Origin: Candidatus Nitrosotenuis chungbukensis
Lineage (GTDB): Archaea; Thermoproteota; Nitrososphaeria; Nitrososphaerales; Nitrosopumilaceae
Assembly (NCBI RefSeq): GCF_000685395.1
Contig: NZ_AVSQ01000016.1
Span: 1-64,000 of the forward strand
DNA: 64,000 nt
Direction of reading: 5' to 3'
The position numbers and the translations under genes are program-made. The notes beneath the pieces were generated by a model. That model did not search any database. It was not told where the DNA came from and saw only the letters and a program-made list of their open reading frames with translations. Of the stretch, positions 56,988 to 64,000 are shown piece after piece (position 1 is the stretch's first letter; each line of letters starts with the position of its first letter).

Positions 56988-57428
56988 CTAAACCAGCCTG
57001 AAATCCTCTTTAACCGTGTTTAAAACTATGTTTGTCACCGTCTTGTCTACGTTTGGCTTTGAGGACAATGACTTGACAAATTTGCTCAGATCCTCCCTGT
57101 TTTTGAACTTGGCAACAACTACAGTGTCTGACTCTCCTGTCACGTCATATACTGCGCAAACGTTCTCGAGGCTAGACAGTTCGTTTTCAATTTCTACCAT
57201 TTTGCCCTTCTTTGTAAAAATCTCAATTATTGCTGTAAGATCGTAGCCAAGCTTTTCATGGTCTATTATGGCGGTGTATCCTCTGACTATCTTTTCTCTT
57301 TCCATCTTTTTGATTCTAGTCAGGATGGTGACTGTGGACATGCCTAGCTTGAGCGCCATCTGCCTTGATGACAACCTCGCATCGACTAGCAGGTTTTTTA
57401 GAATTTTTATGTCAGTTTTATCCAGCAA
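56988..57428 (-). CDS. Lrp/AsnC-family transcriptional regulator
   Basis: 146 residues: helix-turn-helix L-S-S-R-Q-M-A-L-K-L-G-M-S-T-V-T-I-L-T-R-I-K-K-M, then G-Y-T-A-I-I-D and the RAM effector domain (V-C-A-V-Y-D-V-T-G-E-S-D-T-V-V-V-A-K-F). Full-length Lrp proteins bind amino acids and regulate metabolism. It could co-assemble with the stand-alone RAM protein at 47.9 kb. A 12-nt palindrome TAATCTAGATTA lies at 57500-57511 upstream. Confidence 0.88.
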   Translation of the reverse strand: MLDKTDIKILKNLLVDARLSSRQMALKLGMSTVTILTRIKKMEREKIVRGYTAIIDHEKLGYDLTAIIEIFTKKGKMVEIENELSSLENVCAVYDVTGESDTVVVAKFKNREDLSKFVKSLSSKPNVDKTVTNIVLNTVKEDFRLV

Positions 57429-57499
57429 TGTGATCCATGATGGAATTTACAAATATTAAACCTTGCCGTGTTTTTTTGAATACTTTTTTACTCTACCCC

Positions 57500-57511
57500 T
57501 AATCTAGATTA
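57500..57511. promoter_or_regulatory. 12-nt palindrome upstream of the Lrp-type gene
   Basis: TAATCTAGATTA, perfect, between the divergent Lrp gene and the gene at 57546. It could serve either promoter. Confidence 0.3.
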
Positions 57512-57545
57512 AATTCATCATCCACGTATCATAAACTGTGAAAGC

Positions 57546-57782
57546 ATGATTGAAAAATATTTTGACATTAACCGCCTTTACGGCAAAATCCTCAGGTACT
57601 ACATTGACAAAAAACGCTACTCAAAGGAAGAGGCTAACGCCATTGCACAAAAAATCATCCAAAAAGAGCGACGTATGCGAATGTGCAAAAACGCAAACTG
57701 CAAGCATTTGCTCAATGACCACATTAGAAACTACGACTCGTGTCTCGTAGAGTCGTGCACATGTGAAAAATTTACTCGCTGA
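57546..57782 (+). CDS. Small zinc-binding protein
   Basis: 78 residues. A charged helical N-terminus (Y-S-K-E-E-A-N-A-I-A-Q-K-I-I) is followed by C-K-N-A-N-C-K-H, N-D-H, C-L-V-E-S-C-T-C. Four to five Cys with His in the last 30 residues imply one zinc site. It ends 10 nt into the convergent receiver gene. No family is recognised. Confidence 0.6.
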   Translation: MIEKYFDINRLYGKILRYYIDKKRYSKEEANAIAQKIIQKERRMRMCKNANCKHLLNDHIRNYDSCLVESCTCEKFTR

Positions 57783-58173
57783 GGTTTTCGCCTTCTATTT
57801 TTTGCACAAAATCCCTAAGTGAGAATGGTTTTTGCAAAAAATCTACCTTTTTTTTGAGCTGCTTTGTGTTGTCGCTCCCAGTAAGAGCATAGGCTGACGC
57901 AAATATTATTTTCTGCCTTGGGTTTGCCTCAAGTATCTCCTCTGCCACCTCTGAGCCTGACTTTTTTGGCATGGACTGGTCCAATACTACGACATCAAAC
58001 GGGTTATTGTCAAGCGAGTCAAACTCTGTTTTTTTGAGCTCATTTCGGTATTTTTCTAGGCACTCTGAGCCGTCCCTTGTTATGACGACATTGTGGCCGT
58101 ACTTTCTCAAAATTCTGTCATACTGGGTTGCCGTAAACTGATTGTCCTCAGCAATGAGTATGTTCAAACTCAT
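57772..58173 (-). CDS. CheY-like receiver protein
   Basis: 133 residues, a complete receiver: acidic pocket I-A-E-D-N, phospho-acceptor Asp in V-V-V-L-D-Q-S-M-P, Thr/Ser switch region (F-A-S-A-Y-A) and Lys in L-Q-K-P-F. No output domain. A single-domain response regulator that would be phosphorylated by a kinase encoded elsewhere. Its stop lies inside the end of the opposing zinc-protein gene. Confidence 0.88.
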   Translation of the reverse strand: MSLNILIAEDNQFTATQYDRILRKYGHNVVITRDGSECLEKYRNELKKTEFDSLDNNPFDVVVLDQSMPKKSGSEVAEEILEANPRQKIIFASAYALTGSDNTKQLKKKVDFLQKPFSLRDFVQKIEGENLSE

Positions 58174-58276
58174 GCCTATGGTTTTACCGTTTGGCGTTTT
58201 AACCCTAGTCTGTTCTATTCAAACACACAATGATAACACAGAAACCTAGTATAGGAAGAATCACAAACGATATTGC

Positions 58277-58504
58277 ATGCCTGATGTGAGCGAACTGGTG
58301 AAAAAAGGAAAGGCTCTGCTAGTCGAGGGAAACTTTGAGGATGCGCTGGCGTATTTTGAGCAGGCCCTTTTGTTAAGCCGAAACGATCCTGATATTTGGA
58401 ATCAAAAAGGTGCCGCACTGAGAAGCCTTGGCAGGTACGACGAGGCACTGGAATGTTTTAACAAGTCCCTTGAGATGGACCCTGCAGACAGGCACTCCTC
58501 ATAG
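58277..58504 (+). CDS. Short TPR protein
   Basis: 75 residues, two TPR units: F-E-D-A-L-A-Y-F-E-Q-A-L-L-L-S-R-N-D-P and Y-D-E-A-L-E-C-F-N-K-S-L-E-M-D-P. TPR helices mediate protein-protein binding. It lies 81 nt upstream of another TPR gene on the same strand. Confidence 0.75.
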   Translation: MPDVSELVKKGKALLVEGNFEDALAYFEQALLLSRNDPDIWNQKGAALRSLGRYDEALECFNKSLEMDPADRHSS

Positions 58505-58585
58505 ATTCCATATCAAGAGCATGTGTCTTTGTTGTTGACAAAAGAATAATTATTATCTAAATCAAACACATTTGTAAATACGGAA

Positions 58586-59062
58586 TTGAATAACATTGAA
58601 AAGATTTTGAGTCATGCCCTTGATTTGTGTGAGGATGGTGATTTTGAAAAGGCAGTAAATCTATATGATCGCATACTGAGAATGGACCCAAACAATGTCA
58701 ATGCATTAATTGACAAGGGCGTGGCACTGCAAAACCTTGACAAGCTAAAACCCGCACTGCTATGCTTTGAAAACGCGCTTAAGATTGATAAAAAAAACAT
58801 CACGGCCCTTGTCAACAAGGGCTCTGTATTGCACGGGCTAGGCGAGTTCCAAAAAGCAATTCTGGCATACGACGAGGCAATCGCAATTGATAAAAAATGC
58901 ACGATGGCACTTGCCTACAAGGGGCTGTCCCTTGGAGAGATGGGCTCAGTAGAAGACGCACTCAAATATTTCAAAAAGGCGCTGAGAATAGACAAGGATT
59001 ATGACGTTGCCCTCATAAACAAGCAAATAGCGCAGAATCTGCTAAGACAGTCCAAGTCCTAG
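58586..59062 (+). CDS. TPR-repeat protein
   Basis: 158 residues from a TTG. Four TPR units: F-E-K-A-V-N-L-Y-D-R-I-L-R-M-D-P-N, L-K-P-A-L-L-C-F-E-N-A-L-K-I-D, F-Q-K-A-I-L-A-Y-D-E-A-I-A-I-D and V-E-D-A-L-K-Y-F-K-K-A-L-R-I-D. The scaffold has no catalytic part. Its CTAG stop (59059-59062) is shared with the convergent third TPR gene. Confidence 0.82.
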   Translation: MNNIEKILSHALDLCEDGDFEKAVNLYDRILRMDPNNVNALIDKGVALQNLDKLKPALLCFENALKIDKKNITALVNKGSVLHGLGEFQKAILAYDEAIAIDKKCTMALAYKGLSLGEMGSVEDALKYFKKALRIDKDYDVALINKQIAQNLLRQSKS

Positions 59063-59652
59063 TCTGATACTAGTTGCAAGAATCTGGGGTTGTCGTATAA
59101 TTTTGCAAAGGCCTTGTGGTTCTTTGCCTTTATCTTGAACTGGCGGGAAACCCTTACTGCCTCCCTTAGCGTATCTAGGGCATGCTCTGTGCTGTCTAGC
59201 ATTGCAAGGCTGGCTGATTTGTCAAACAATACGTCGCCATTTTCTGAATGTCCCTCTAAAATGACATCGCAGCAATAAACCGAATCCCTGTAGTTTCCTA
59301 GGGAAAACAGAATTCGCTCTTTATGGTACAACGCGATGGCGTCTTTTGGGTTTTCCTCTAGTATTTGATTGCAGTAATTGATGGCCTCCCCGTATTTTTT
59401 CATCTTTCTTAGAGACGATGCCTTGTTTATCAGGATAGTCTTGTCATTTGGGGTGATTTGCAGCGCCTCGTCATAGCACCGTATTGCACGTTCGTGATCC
59501 TTTAGCTTGCCAAGCGAATATCCCTTGTTGTTTAGCGCAACCACTTGCCTTGGATTGATTGCAAGTACCTTGTCATACATTGACAGCGCATCGTGAAATT
59601 TCTTTTTCAGAAACAAGCGATTTGCGTCTTCTAGCATTTCTTCAACTGACAT
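59059..59652 (-). CDS. TPR-repeat protein
   Basis: 197 residues, five TPR-like units such as F-H-D-A-L-S-M-Y-D-K-V-L-A-I-N-P and H-E-R-A-I-R-C-Y-D-E-A-L-Q-I-T-P. It is convergent with the TPR gene at 58586 and shares the CTAG stop. Three TPR genes in under 1.5 kb suggest local duplication. Confidence 0.82.
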   Translation of the reverse strand: MSVEEMLEDANRLFLKKKFHDALSMYDKVLAINPRQVVALNNKGYSLGKLKDHERAIRCYDEALQITPNDKTILINKASSLRKMKKYGEAINYCNQILEENPKDAIALYHKERILFSLGNYRDSVYCCDVILEGHSENGDVLFDKSASLAMLDSTEHALDTLREAVRVSRQFKIKAKNHKAFAKLYDNPRFLQLVSD

Positions 59653-59662
59653 TTCAAACCAA

Positions 59663-59833
59663 CTAGAACACTGTTACGTCGCCAGGTGCCGGCTCTCGCC
59701 TGTGCGACTCGTGATGATCTACAAATTCCTTATGTGACGTTTCCTGATGCTCTCGCAACTTTTCTATTGTCTCAAATGCATTGTTGCAAATGTAGCATTT
59801 TGGCTTGTATTCGTCGACAATTGGGAGCACCAT
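59663..59833 (-). CDS. C2H2 zinc-finger protein
   Basis: 56 residues. C-Y-I-C-x12-H-Q-E-T-S-H is a classical single C2H2 finger, with N-A-F-E-T-I-E-K-L-R-E-H in the helix. The tail is His/Glu-rich (D-H-H-E-S-H). Single-finger proteins of this kind exist in archaea but are seldom studied. It ends 10 nt upstream of the TPR gene start on the same strand. Confidence 0.75.
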   Translation of the reverse strand: MVLPIVDEYKPKCYICNNAFETIEKLREHQETSHKEFVDHHESHRREPAPGDVTVF

Positions 59834-59949
59834 GAAATTGGTTTGTCTTAAAACCTACTTAATCCTTCACGTGTGTTTGGGGTGGCATGGTCGTTTTTTC
59901 ATACGTGGCGTTCCATAGTGTTAAATATCGTCTAAAGTCGCATACAGGT

Positions 59950-60522
59950 ATGCAAAAACTGGGATTCATGGCATCAGTATTGCTGTTAACTGCAGCACTG
60001 GTTGGACCAATTGGATTTTCGTTTGCGCAAACTGATGCCGGCTCAAATGCCACATCAACAGACACCGATGTCAAAATAGAACAAATGACACAAAAAATGG
60101 AAGTAAAGAAACAAAAGATTCAATCAAAAGTTGACGCCAAAGTCTTAGCGCTCAAAGAAAGATCACTAAAACAGCAACGAACACTAGACGACATTCTTGA
60201 GAAAAGAGCACAGAAACTGCAAGAGCACAGAGAAGCAAAAGAAGGAAAGATGGTAGAAAGGCGTGCACAAGCAGAAAAACAGATGGCAGAAAAGAAAACA
60301 AAGTCCGAGCAAAAAATGACTAATGTAAAAGCCGTATTTGAAGAAAAGATGGCAAAGCTGAGGGCCCAGTTCGAAGACAAGATGGCAAAAAAAATGGAGG
60401 CGCATGACAAAAAAGTGGCAGAAAAAAGAGAAGCACTTGCAAAAAAGATGGCATCTGTGAAAGCATTTGCACCTGAATCTATCAAAGTTTCAGTATCAAA
60501 CAGCACATCTGCAAATCCATAA
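59950..60522 (+). CDS. Secreted coiled-coil protein
   Basis: 190 residues from ATG 59950, chosen because M-Q-K-L-G-F-M-A-S-V-L-L begins a clean signal peptide (cleavage near S-F-A-Q); the frame is open further upstream without such features. The mature part is a K/E/A-rich helix with M-A-E-K-K and K-M-A-K repeats. It is closely related in plan to the next gene and to the one at 261-623. A filament or envelope spacer is a reasonable inference. Confidence 0.68.
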   Translation: MQKLGFMASVLLLTAALVGPIGFSFAQTDAGSNATSTDTDVKIEQMTQKMEVKKQKIQSKVDAKVLALKERSLKQQRTLDDILEKRAQKLQEHREAKEGKMVERRAQAEKQMAEKKTKSEQKMTNVKAVFEEKMAKLRAQFEDKMAKKMEAHDKKVAEKREALAKKMASVKAFAPESIKVSVSNSTSANP

Positions 60523-60610
60523 CCAAAAGTGGCGCAGTTTTTTAATTTATAATCTGAATTTAGAATTGTTTCGCAGTTACTAATTTATAGTAAAAGCGTG
60601 ATATTATGAT

Positions 60611-61324
60611 GTGCAAAAAATAGGAATTACTGTGTCGATTCTACTTTTGGCATCTCTGATTGCGATTCCACATAATTTGTCGGCTGCAGAATCTGCCGAT
60701 TCTAAAACCGATGTAAAGTCTGCAAAACAGACGGCCTCTGAAAGAATACGTGAATTTGAGTCAATCCAGGAAGAAAAAATAAAGGCAATTGAGGCAAAAC
60801 AAAAGGCGCTCTTAGACGATCAAGTGAAGAAAAGTAAGGAGGTCCTTGACAAGAAAAAGCTGCAGCAAAAGGAACTGGACCTGAAGAGAAAGGCACTGCA
60901 GGAACAAAAGGACGCCGCAAGAAAAGAAGCACTTGCAAAAAAGCAGGAAAAGCTAGATGAAATCAAGGCAATAAAAGAAAGAGCCAAACAACAAGTCGAT
61001 GAAATGATGCAAAAAAGACAACAAATGCTTGACGAGCAAAAGCAAGTAAACACAAAGGTAAAGATTGAAAAACAAAAAGCAGAACTTGATCTCAAACTAA
61101 AGGAGACAAAACAAAAAACACTGCTTGACCAGCAAGCGCTGCAAAAAGAACTGACAAAGAAGCGTCAAGAGGCTGCAGACGAAATCAAAGAGAAAAGACA
61201 AGCACTCGAAGACAAGGCAAAAGAGCGCATAAAGGAACTGTATGAAAAGAAGGCACAAAAAGCGCAGCAGGCTGCACTGGCAAAGGCAAAGCCAAAATCT
61301 GCAGACAGCACCTCTGATAACTGA
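60611..61324 (+). CDS. Secreted coiled-coil protein
   Basis: 237 residues from a GTG: signal peptide (M-Q-K-I-G-I-T-V-S-I-L-L-L) ending near L-S-A-A-E, then an uninterrupted Lys/Gln/Glu-rich coiled coil of ~190 residues. It is a tandem paralogue of the preceding gene (same signal-peptide start M-Q-K). No membrane anchor is seen. Confidence 0.68.
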   Translation: MQKIGITVSILLLASLIAIPHNLSAAESADSKTDVKSAKQTASERIREFESIQEEKIKAIEAKQKALLDDQVKKSKEVLDKKKLQQKELDLKRKALQEQKDAARKEALAKKQEKLDEIKAIKERAKQQVDEMMQKRQQMLDEQKQVNTKVKIEKQKAELDLKLKETKQKTLLDQQALQKELTKKRQEAADEIKEKRQALEDKAKERIKELYEKKAQKAQQAALAKAKPKSADSTSDN

Positions 61325-61375
61325 TCTGCCTGCACTCAGTTTATTTTATATTTACAGATTGCGCCAAACAAGCCG

Positions 61376-62473
61376 TTGCTACGCGATTTAATCAGTGAGT
61401 CAAAAGCCCTGGAACGAGTTTTCTCTGGAGAGGAGCTGTCATACAACGACGGACTGGAACTGATGGATAATGACAACCTTTTCACCGTTGGCGCAACTGC
61501 GGATCTAGTGAGAAAGAGTCTGGTTGGGGACAGGGTAACGTTTGCCGCCTCCTACTACATGAACTATACAAATCTCTGTGCTGCCAGCTGCCAAATGTGC
61601 GCGTTTTACCGCAAGGGCGACGAGTCTGACGCATATACGCTGAGCCCTGAGCAAATTGAGCAGAGGGTGGGACTTGCAAAACAAATGGGCGCAACTGAGG
61701 TACACATTGTCGGAGGATTTCATCCGACACTTACGCTTGACTATTATGAAAACATGATGAAGATAATCAAAAAGCATCACCCTGAACTTACAATCAAGGC
61801 GTTTACTGCCGCAGAAATATTCTTTTTATCAAAGCTTACAAAAAATTCTGTCAAGGAAATATTGTCTAGATTAAAGGCAGCAGGACTTGACTCCATGCCT
61901 GGGGGAGGCGCAGAGCTGTTCCACCCGGAAATCCGAAGTCAGATAGTGCGCGGCAAGTGCTCAGGCCAGGAATGGCTTGACACGATAGAACAGGCACATA
62001 ACTTGGGAATTCGAAGCAATGCTACAATGCTTTATGGGCACATTGAAAAGCCTCACCATATCATAGATCATCTCATAAAGATTCGCGAACTGCAAAAAAA
62101 GACGGGCGGATTCATCACATTCATTCCACTAAAGTTTAGCCTTGACAACACGGAGCTTGAGCAAAACGATCTTGTAAAGCACGAGTGCTCATCCATCTAT
62201 GATCTAAAAATTATAGCCGTATCGCGGCTCATGCTTGCAGGTGTGCTAAACAACATTTCTGTTTACTGGGTTGCGTTTGGGAAAAAGCTTGCACAGGTTG
62301 CACTCTCAAATGGCGGAAGCGACCTTGTGGGAACTGCGTTTTCTGAGGAAATATACCGTGCAGCAGGAAAGCCTACCACCTCTTCGGTAATGGAGCTAGC
62401 TACGATGGTAAAGGAAATAGGAAGAGAGCCAATCCAGCGAAACACGTTCTTTAAGACGCTACGGACCTTCTGA
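61376..62473 (+). CDS. mqnE: Aminofutalosine synthase (radical SAM, MqnE)
   Basis: 365 residues from a TTG. The radical SAM motif is C-A-A-S-C-Q-M-C-A-F-Y. H-I-V-G-G-F-H-P-T-L, I-K-A-F-T-A-A-E-I, G-L-D-S-M-P-G-G-G-A-E and S-N-A-T-M-L-Y-G-H-I-E are typical of MqnE, which condenses SAM with 3-[(1-carboxyvinyl)oxy]benzoate in the futalosine route to menaquinone. CofH and MqnC are relatives, but the P-G-G-G-A-E and Y-G-H-I-E blocks favour MqnE. mqnD lies 0.7 kb downstream on the other strand. Confidence 0.85.
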   Translation: MLRDLISESKALERVFSGEELSYNDGLELMDNDNLFTVGATADLVRKSLVGDRVTFAASYYMNYTNLCAASCQMCAFYRKGDESDAYTLSPEQIEQRVGLAKQMGATEVHIVGGFHPTLTLDYYENMMKIIKKHHPELTIKAFTAAEIFFLSKLTKNSVKEILSRLKAAGLDSMPGGGAELFHPEIRSQIVRGKCSGQEWLDTIEQAHNLGIRSNATMLYGHIEKPHHIIDHLIKIRELQKKTGGFITFIPLKFSLDNTELEQNDLVKHECSSIYDLKIIAVSRLMLAGVLNNISVYWVAFGKKLAQVALSNGGSDLVGTAFSEEIYRAAGKPTTSSVMELATMVKEIGREPIQRNTFFKTLRTF

Positions 62474-62776
62474 TTTTAGATACTTGTTAACCGAGTCTAC
62501 CTTTGAATCAATTGTCTGATTTTTGTCTGACCTTGAATCTATTTTGAGTATTACTTCTACTCGTTTTACTCCCATCCTGTGAACCGCATCTGTCATTATT
62601 TTTGTTGCCTCAAATATCCTCTCAATTCTGTCTGATTCAAGTACAGTCCCCATCGGGGTGATCTTGTACTTTACATCTTTAAAATCAGCAATTGCCTCAA
62701 TTGCCCTTGCGACATAGATGCTAACACTAGTAGAATCCGTACCGATTGGGTAGATGCTGATTTCTGCGTGAATCAT
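62459..62776 (-). CDS. MTH1187-family thiamine-binding protein
   Basis: 105 residues. I-H-A-E-I-S-I-Y-P-I-G-T-D-S-T-S-V-S, K-Y-K-I-T-P-M-G-T-V-L-E and V-K-R-V-E-V-I-L-K-I-D-S-R-S are the hallmarks of the MTH1187/YkoF-like small ferredoxin-fold family, reported to bind thiamine. Its last 15 nt overlap the end of mqnE on the opposite strand. Confidence 0.85.
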   Translation of the reverse strand: MIHAEISIYPIGTDSTSVSIYVARAIEAIADFKDVKYKITPMGTVLESDRIERIFEATKIMTDAVHRMGVKRVEVILKIDSRSDKNQTIDSKVDSVNKYLKSEGP

Positions 62777-62792
62777 ATCAAGATTTTAAAAA

Positions 62793-63095
62793 TCAGTTTT
62801 GATTAAAATCTTTAGGCCTTTCGTCCTTTTCTATTGTCTTTGCGCCGCCTTTTTTCCTTCTCGCACCAAAACTAATCAGGACGAGCAAAAACCCAACGCC
62901 TGCCGCCATGCCTGCCAAGTTTGTATAGTTTCTATTTTCCTGCTGTTTTACCAAAAGGTCATCTGCCTGGGCCTGCGTCATGCCTTCGTGCCAAACCGGA
63001 GTTGAGGAATTGAGATAAAATATTATGACTAGTCCAACTGAGACCAACGATATTCCGCCGGCTAGTATTTTCTTGTCTACCAGAACCATGATCAT
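62793..63095 (-). CDS. Small two-helix membrane protein
   Basis: 100 residues (98 from the ATG at 63089). Helices at ~8-28 and ~62-80, a polar loop (M-T-Q-A-Q-A-D-D-L-L) facing out, and a basic C-terminal tail (R-R-K-K-G-G-A-K). No family is recognised. It is 16 nt upstream of the thiamine-binding gene on the same strand. Confidence 0.55.
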   Translation of the reverse strand: MIMVLVDKKILAGGISLVSVGLVIIFYLNSSTPVWHEGMTQAQADDLLVKQQENRNYTNLAGMAAGVGFLLVLISFGARRKKGGAKTIEKDERPKDFNQN

Positions 63096-63129
63096 CTATA
63101 CTATGTGATAATTATATACAAATCTAACC

Positions 63130-63963
63130 CTAAAACTTGGCTTGGCTGATCTTAATCTCAAATTTTGGCACTAGGTTCTTCTCAGACGCCATCGAGAAAA
63201 ATCGCCTGATTGATTCCTCGCCTGACTTTCCCATGTCTACTGTTACGTCGTTTACGTACATTGATACAAATTTCTTGATTAGGTCAGCCGGCTTGCCTCT
63301 GCTGTACTGCATGGAATAGTCAAGTGCATCATCGAGGTGCTCTAGTCCGTATTTTATTGAATCGTGCAGGTATTTGTCGAATCTCTGTATCGTCTCCTGG
63401 CCAAACTTGTCGCTCATTACGTTTGTCCCAAGGGGCACAGGGAGTCCGTTTGTTGTCTTGTCCCACCACTCCCCAACGTCGAGAATCTTTTGCAAGCCTT
63501 CGTGCTTGTACGATAACTGGGTTTCGTGGATCACCAGGCCTGCGTCTACCTTTCCGCTGTTTACTGCATCTGGGATGTCGCTAAACTTCATTTCAACATG
63601 GTCGAATTTGCCAATCATTAGCTGGAGCAGCAAAAACGCCGATGTCATTTTTCCCGGAATTGCGATTTTCAAATTCTTCAGCTCTTCTGGCTTGATGTTT
63701 TGTTTTGCAATCACAATTGGCCCGTATCCGATTCCAAAGCTTCCACCGCTGCGCAAAATAGTATAGTCTGGGATGTATGCACATGCATGAATTGACACTG
63801 CCGTGACGTCAAGCTCGTGCCTCTGCGCCCTCTTGTTTAGCTCCTCGATATCTGCAATAACATGTCTTATGGTAAACCCTTGTGATGGAATCTTTCCAGT
63901 TAGCATTCCGTAGAACATGAACGCGTCGTCTGAGTCTGGAGTATGTCCGACAGAAATTTCCAT
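63130..63963 (-). CDS. mqnD: 1,4-dihydroxy-6-naphthoate synthase (MqnD)
   Basis: 277 residues. G-H-T-P-D-S-D-D-A-F-M-F-Y near the N-terminus, T-A-V-S-I-H-A-C-A-Y and I-G-Y-G-P-I-V-I-A match MqnD, a periplasmic-binding-protein-like enzyme that makes dihydroxynaphthoate from cyclic dehypoxanthine futalosine. It acts in the same futalosine route as MqnE. H-E-T-Q-L-S-Y adds a family block. The ATG at 63963 begins M-E-I-S-V-G-H-T. Confidence 0.9.
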   Translation of the reverse strand: MEISVGHTPDSDDAFMFYGMLTGKIPSQGFTIRHVIADIEELNKRAQRHELDVTAVSIHACAYIPDYTILRSGGSFGIGYGPIVIAKQNIKPEELKNLKIAIPGKMTSAFLLLQLMIGKFDHVEMKFSDIPDAVNSGKVDAGLVIHETQLSYKHEGLQKILDVGEWWDKTTNGLPVPLGTNVMSDKFGQETIQRFDKYLHDSIKYGLEHLDDALDYSMQYSRGKPADLIKKFVSMYVNDVTVDMGKSGEESIRRFFSMASEKNLVPKFEIKISQAKF

Positions 63964-64000
63964 GCATGCTGTCTGAAATTTGGCTCTAAATATCTATTCT

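Noticed and set aside
60120-61095. Minus-strand ORFs opposite the coiled-coil genes
   Set aside because: Cys/Phe/Ser-rich translations are typical antisense products of Lys/Glu-rich coding sequence.
62459-62473. Overlap of mqnE and thiamine-binding gene ends as a possible start error
   Set aside because: Both C-termini read normally to their stops; it is a genuine 15-nt convergent overlap.

Overview
The window is archaeal and reads as an ammonia-oxidising thaumarchaeon (Nitrososphaerota), most likely of the Nitrosopumilales. The basis is a TFB-type transcription factor, a two-ring Cdc48 ATPase, archaeal FEN-1, an intron-containing tRNA-Ser, a PEFG-CTERM surface protein, a blue-copper plastocyanin-like protein, futalosine-pathway menaquinone genes, and many genes with a TATA-like box 23-29 nt upstream of the start codon, as expected for leaderless mRNAs. 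No ammonia-oxidation genes, rRNA, CRISPR array or recognisable integrase gene is present.

Layout. 1-9.3 kb: the end of an acyl-CoA synthetase, small regulators, a receiver gene broken by one amber codon, a PEFG-CTERM protein, a PstS/CFI-box fusion, an F420/FMN-type oxidoreductase and FEN-1. 9.4-13.8 kb: tRNA-Ser(CGA) followed by an accessory region. The 3' end of the tRNA recurs twice downstream with shared left and right flanks, which is the arrangement left by two tandem integrations. The region carries secreted proteins, a frameshifted RelE-like toxin with its putative antitoxin, and two winged-helix genes around an operator-like repeat. 13.9-23.5 kb: a Kef-type antiporter, Cdc48, TFB, an aldehyde dehydrogenase, a LIM-like/GT2 fusion and a secreted 3D-domain protein. 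23.5-37.5 kb: a tandem NodB-like protein, a coiled-coil/JAMM/zinc-ribbon cluster, a PIN-pseudoreceiver-DppB-DppC operon, a SWIM protein, a blue-copper protein and further envelope proteins.

37.7-43 kb: a PKD-repeat surface protein, a possible nuclease, and a SNF2 ATPase flanked by two very small Cys/His-rich proteins. 43-48 kb: a tight minus-strand operon made of a KamA-family radical SAM aminomutase, DUF432, MscS and a divergent glutamine synthetase. The aminomutase has lost the lysine-binding aspartates and has Arg at one of those positions. Together these suggest a beta-amino-acid osmolyte pathway coupled to a turgor valve, and this is the most interesting system seen here. 48-64 kb: RHH and Lrp regulators, an MFS transporter, a membrane protein with duplicated His motifs, an HD protein, a J-domain protein, TPR proteins, two secreted coiled-coil proteins, MqnE and MqnD.

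Two window-wide patterns stand out. Four convergent gene pairs share a single CTAG as overlapping stop codons on both strands. There is also an unusual number of very small zinc-finger-like proteins. Function names come from motif recognition by eye; no database search was run.
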